NCBI RefSeq assembly: GCF_009668025.1
Contig: NZ_WJXZ01000002.1
Location: 1 to 64,000 of the forward strand
Origin: Larkinella terrae
Lineage (GTDB): Bacteria > Bacteroidota > Bacteroidia > Cytophagales > Spirosomataceae
Direction: 5' to 3'
Length of the DNA: 64,000 nt
Program-made: the position numbers and the translations under genes
Notes under the pieces: model-generated
The model's input: the letters and a program-made list of their open reading frames with translations, nothing else
What the model was told of the DNA's origin: nothing
Databases searched by the model: none
Shown here: positions 62,719 through 64,000 of the stretch, piece by piece
How positions within the stretch are numbered: position 1 is the first letter of the stretch
Layout: every line of letters starts with the position of its first letter

Positions 62719-63111
62719 TTATTTCGAGGTCGCCATGACCATTTTGATGTTCAGTTTGGCACCGGTTTGCAATACATCGACCAGATCCTGAACGGCGAGC
62801 GTTTTATCGACCCGCACCACAATCGTTGGTTCGAGAACGTCCTTCAAAACCGACTTCAGCTCCATTTCCAGATTTTCGGGCGAAATTGGAGTTTTATCGA
62901 TAAAATACCGCTTTTCAGCATCGACCGAGAGCGTAATCTGTTTCTTGCTCAACTGCTGCGACGAAGCGGCTTTGGGTAGCAGTAGTTTAATGACGTTAGG
63001 GTTGGCCACCGTCGAGATAATCAGAAAGAACAACAGCAGGAAGAACATGATGTCGTTCAGGGAGGAAGTAGCAACCTCGGCGGCAAACTTGGTTTTTCTT
63101 CGGAATTTCAT
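62719..63111 (-). CDS. exbD: ExbD-type biopolymer transport protein
   Basis: A 130-residue ExbD/TolR protein: a single membrane helix at about 21-42 (NDIMFFLLLFFLIISTVANP) whose conserved Asp (SLNDIMFF) carries protons, then a periplasmic domain with VDAEKRYFI and IVVRVDKTLAVQDLV. It works with ExbB to energise TonB receptors. It follows exbB across a 67-bp palindromic gap. Confidence 0.9.
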   Translation of the reverse strand: MKFRRKTKFAAEVATSSLNDIMFFLLLFFLIISTVANPNVIKLLLPKAASSQQLSKKQITLSVDAEKRYFIDKTPISPENLEMELKSVLKDVLEPTIVVRVDKTLAVQDLVDVLQTGAKLNIKMVMATSK

Positions 63112-63121
63112 TGTCGGAGAT

Positions 63122-63188
63122 TATAGAGAAAAGACAAGAGAAAAAAGACGGTTTTTGGGTTTGTCTTTCGTCTCTTGTCTAACTTCTT
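63122..63188. repeat. inverted repeat with heptad words between exbB and exbD
   Basis: Left 63125-63149 and right 63163-63186 are complementary at about three quarters of positions with a 13-nt loop. The left half is purine-rich words of period 7 (TAGAGAA, AAGACAA). It contains AGACAAGAGA, also found at 60446. It fills the gap between the exbB stop (63189) and the exbD start. Confidence 0.75.
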
Positions 63189-63896
63189 TTATCGTACTCT
63201 GGCGGCTTCGGTTGGTTTCTGCAGCACTTCCATGAACTCGAACGAGTTGATTTCCAGCTTCAGCGTGAATTTTTCGATCAGCATGTTGAGGAGGTGATAA
63301 CCGGTGTAGGCAATGACCCCGACGATCAGACCGGCGCCGGACGTGATCATTTTTTCGTACAGACCACCGGCGATGATTCCAACGCTGATGTTATCGGACA
63401 GCGAAATGTCGTAGAAAATCCGGATAATCCCCGAGATCGTTCCGATAAAACCCAGCATCGGGGCAATACCGGCAATGATTCCCAAATAGCCAAGATTCTT
63501 TTCCAGCCGGGAAAGTTCGATTTGCCCGACGGTTTCCAGCGTTCCTTCGATTTCCCGGATCGGCGAGCCAATGCGCCCGATGGCCTTTTCAAAAATCCGC
63601 CCGATCGAATTCCGCTGGTTTTTACAGAACGATTCAGCCGATTTGATATTTCCCTGCATCACCATATCTTTCACATTGTCGATAAAATTATCGTCGACTT
63701 TGGTATTGTTCCGGATGAACAGCCAGCGTTCGATAATCATGTACAAGGCCAGAAAGAATAGGAGTGAAATTGGAATCATGACCCAACCGCCTTTGGCGAC
63801 CAGATCGAAGAGTTGCATACTTTGGGCCGGGGCTGCGGCTGCTGCCGTGGAATCGACGGCCGGGCCACCAGCCGTTGGAACTTGTAATAGAATCAT
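63189..63896 (-). CDS. exbB: ExbB/TolQ/MotA-family proton channel protein
   Basis: A 235-residue membrane protein of the MotA/TolQ/ExbB family. A first helix lies at about 35-55, followed by a cytoplasmic domain (AESFCKNQRNSIGRIFEKAI). Two more helices, LGYLGIIAGIAPMLGFIGTISGIIRIF and SGAGLIVGVIAYTGYHLLNMLI, form the channel. It pairs with the downstream exbD. TonB itself is not in the window. Confidence 0.9.
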   Translation of the reverse strand: MILLQVPTAGGPAVDSTAAAAAPAQSMQLFDLVAKGGWVMIPISLLFFLALYMIIERWLFIRNNTKVDDNFIDNVKDMVMQGNIKSAESFCKNQRNSIGRIFEKAIGRIGSPIREIEGTLETVGQIELSRLEKNLGYLGIIAGIAPMLGFIGTISGIIRIFYDISLSDNISVGIIAGGLYEKMITSGAGLIVGVIAYTGYHLLNMLIEKFTLKLEINSFEFMEVLQKPTEAARVR

Positions 63897-64000
63897 GTGA
63901 GCTATGAATCAGATAATCAGTTTTATACTAGCCTTTAAGCCGGAGCAGGAGAAAGCATCTTCGTTGTTCAACGCCTTCCCCGCCGGATTTATTGTCTTAA

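Noticed and set aside
63897-64000. The 3' end of a further minus-strand gene at the right edge
   Set aside because: One short frame is open to the edge, but about 30 codons without recognisable features are not enough to call a gene.

Overview
The window is a stretch of chromosome from a Bacteroidota bacterium, most likely order Cytophagales near Spirosomataceae (the Spirosoma/Larkinella type). The evidence is type IX secretion (T9SS) sorting domains of both A and B type, a gliding-associated C-terminal domain, a TonB receptor with a CarboxypepD_reg-like plug extension, batD, TAnnTTTG-type -7 promoter boxes, mostly absent Shine-Dalgarno sequences, a moderate GC content (about 50 percent by eye) and a MerR/B12 regulator beside a CruF-type carotenoid gene. 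No rRNA, CRISPR array, prophage or insertion sequence was seen. One tRNA (His) is present.

Layout. 1-8 kb: sterol desaturase-like hydroxylase, methionine aminotransferase, a T9SS type B cell-surface protein, a 2-hydroxyacid dehydrogenase and a YheT-like hydrolase, all on the minus strand. 8-11.7 kb: a small membrane protein, an AT-rich aspartic protease, a WD40-like lipoprotein and a YiaAB protein. 11.9-20.4 kb: a nine-gene minus-strand glycan cluster (epimerase, methyltransferase, beta-propeller glycosidase-like protein, two Fe(II)/2OG dioxygenases, aldo/keto reductase, three family 2 glycosyltransferases). 20.6-25.2 kb: small lipoprotein, M3 oligopeptidase coupled to a ferredoxin-type reductase, and a divergent family 1 glycosyltransferase. 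25.7-32.9 kb: a 2388-residue secreted protein with a glycosidase-like N-terminus and recently duplicated 684-bp repeats. 33-41.3 kb: GlcNAc kinase-like, cytochrome b5-like, lipoprotein, thiL, mannose-1-phosphate guanylyltransferase, TonB receptor and CarH-like regulator. 41.5-53.3 kb: cruF, tRNA-His, Mn superoxide dismutase, tadA, a 1604-residue adhesin-like protein, a GH3 plus beta-lactamase fusion, and two small secreted proteins. 53.4-64 kb: sensor kinase and response regulator, hemB, pyrC, batD-like, aroC, apbE, exbD and exbB.

The most unusual signal is not a gene. At least eight intergenic gaps hold long inverted repeats, with arms of about 20 to 41 bp. In most of them the arms are made of degenerate 7-bp words in tandem, and the words differ from site to site. 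The best case has perfect 40-bp arms (6881-6975). Others sit in the leader of hemB, ahead of aroC and exbD, between the two-component genes, and against the tRNA-His promoter. A second, G/C-rich nested palindrome family flanks the first gene and has been read into the coding sequence of apbE, where it appears to supply the N-terminus. These two families are the best candidates here for an undescribed element system.

Functional themes are an elaborate cell surface (T9SS adhesins, glycan modification, TonB uptake), light and oxygen response (CarH-like regulator, carotenoid hydratase, superoxide dismutase) and core metabolism (chorismate, pyrimidine, haem and thiamine steps).
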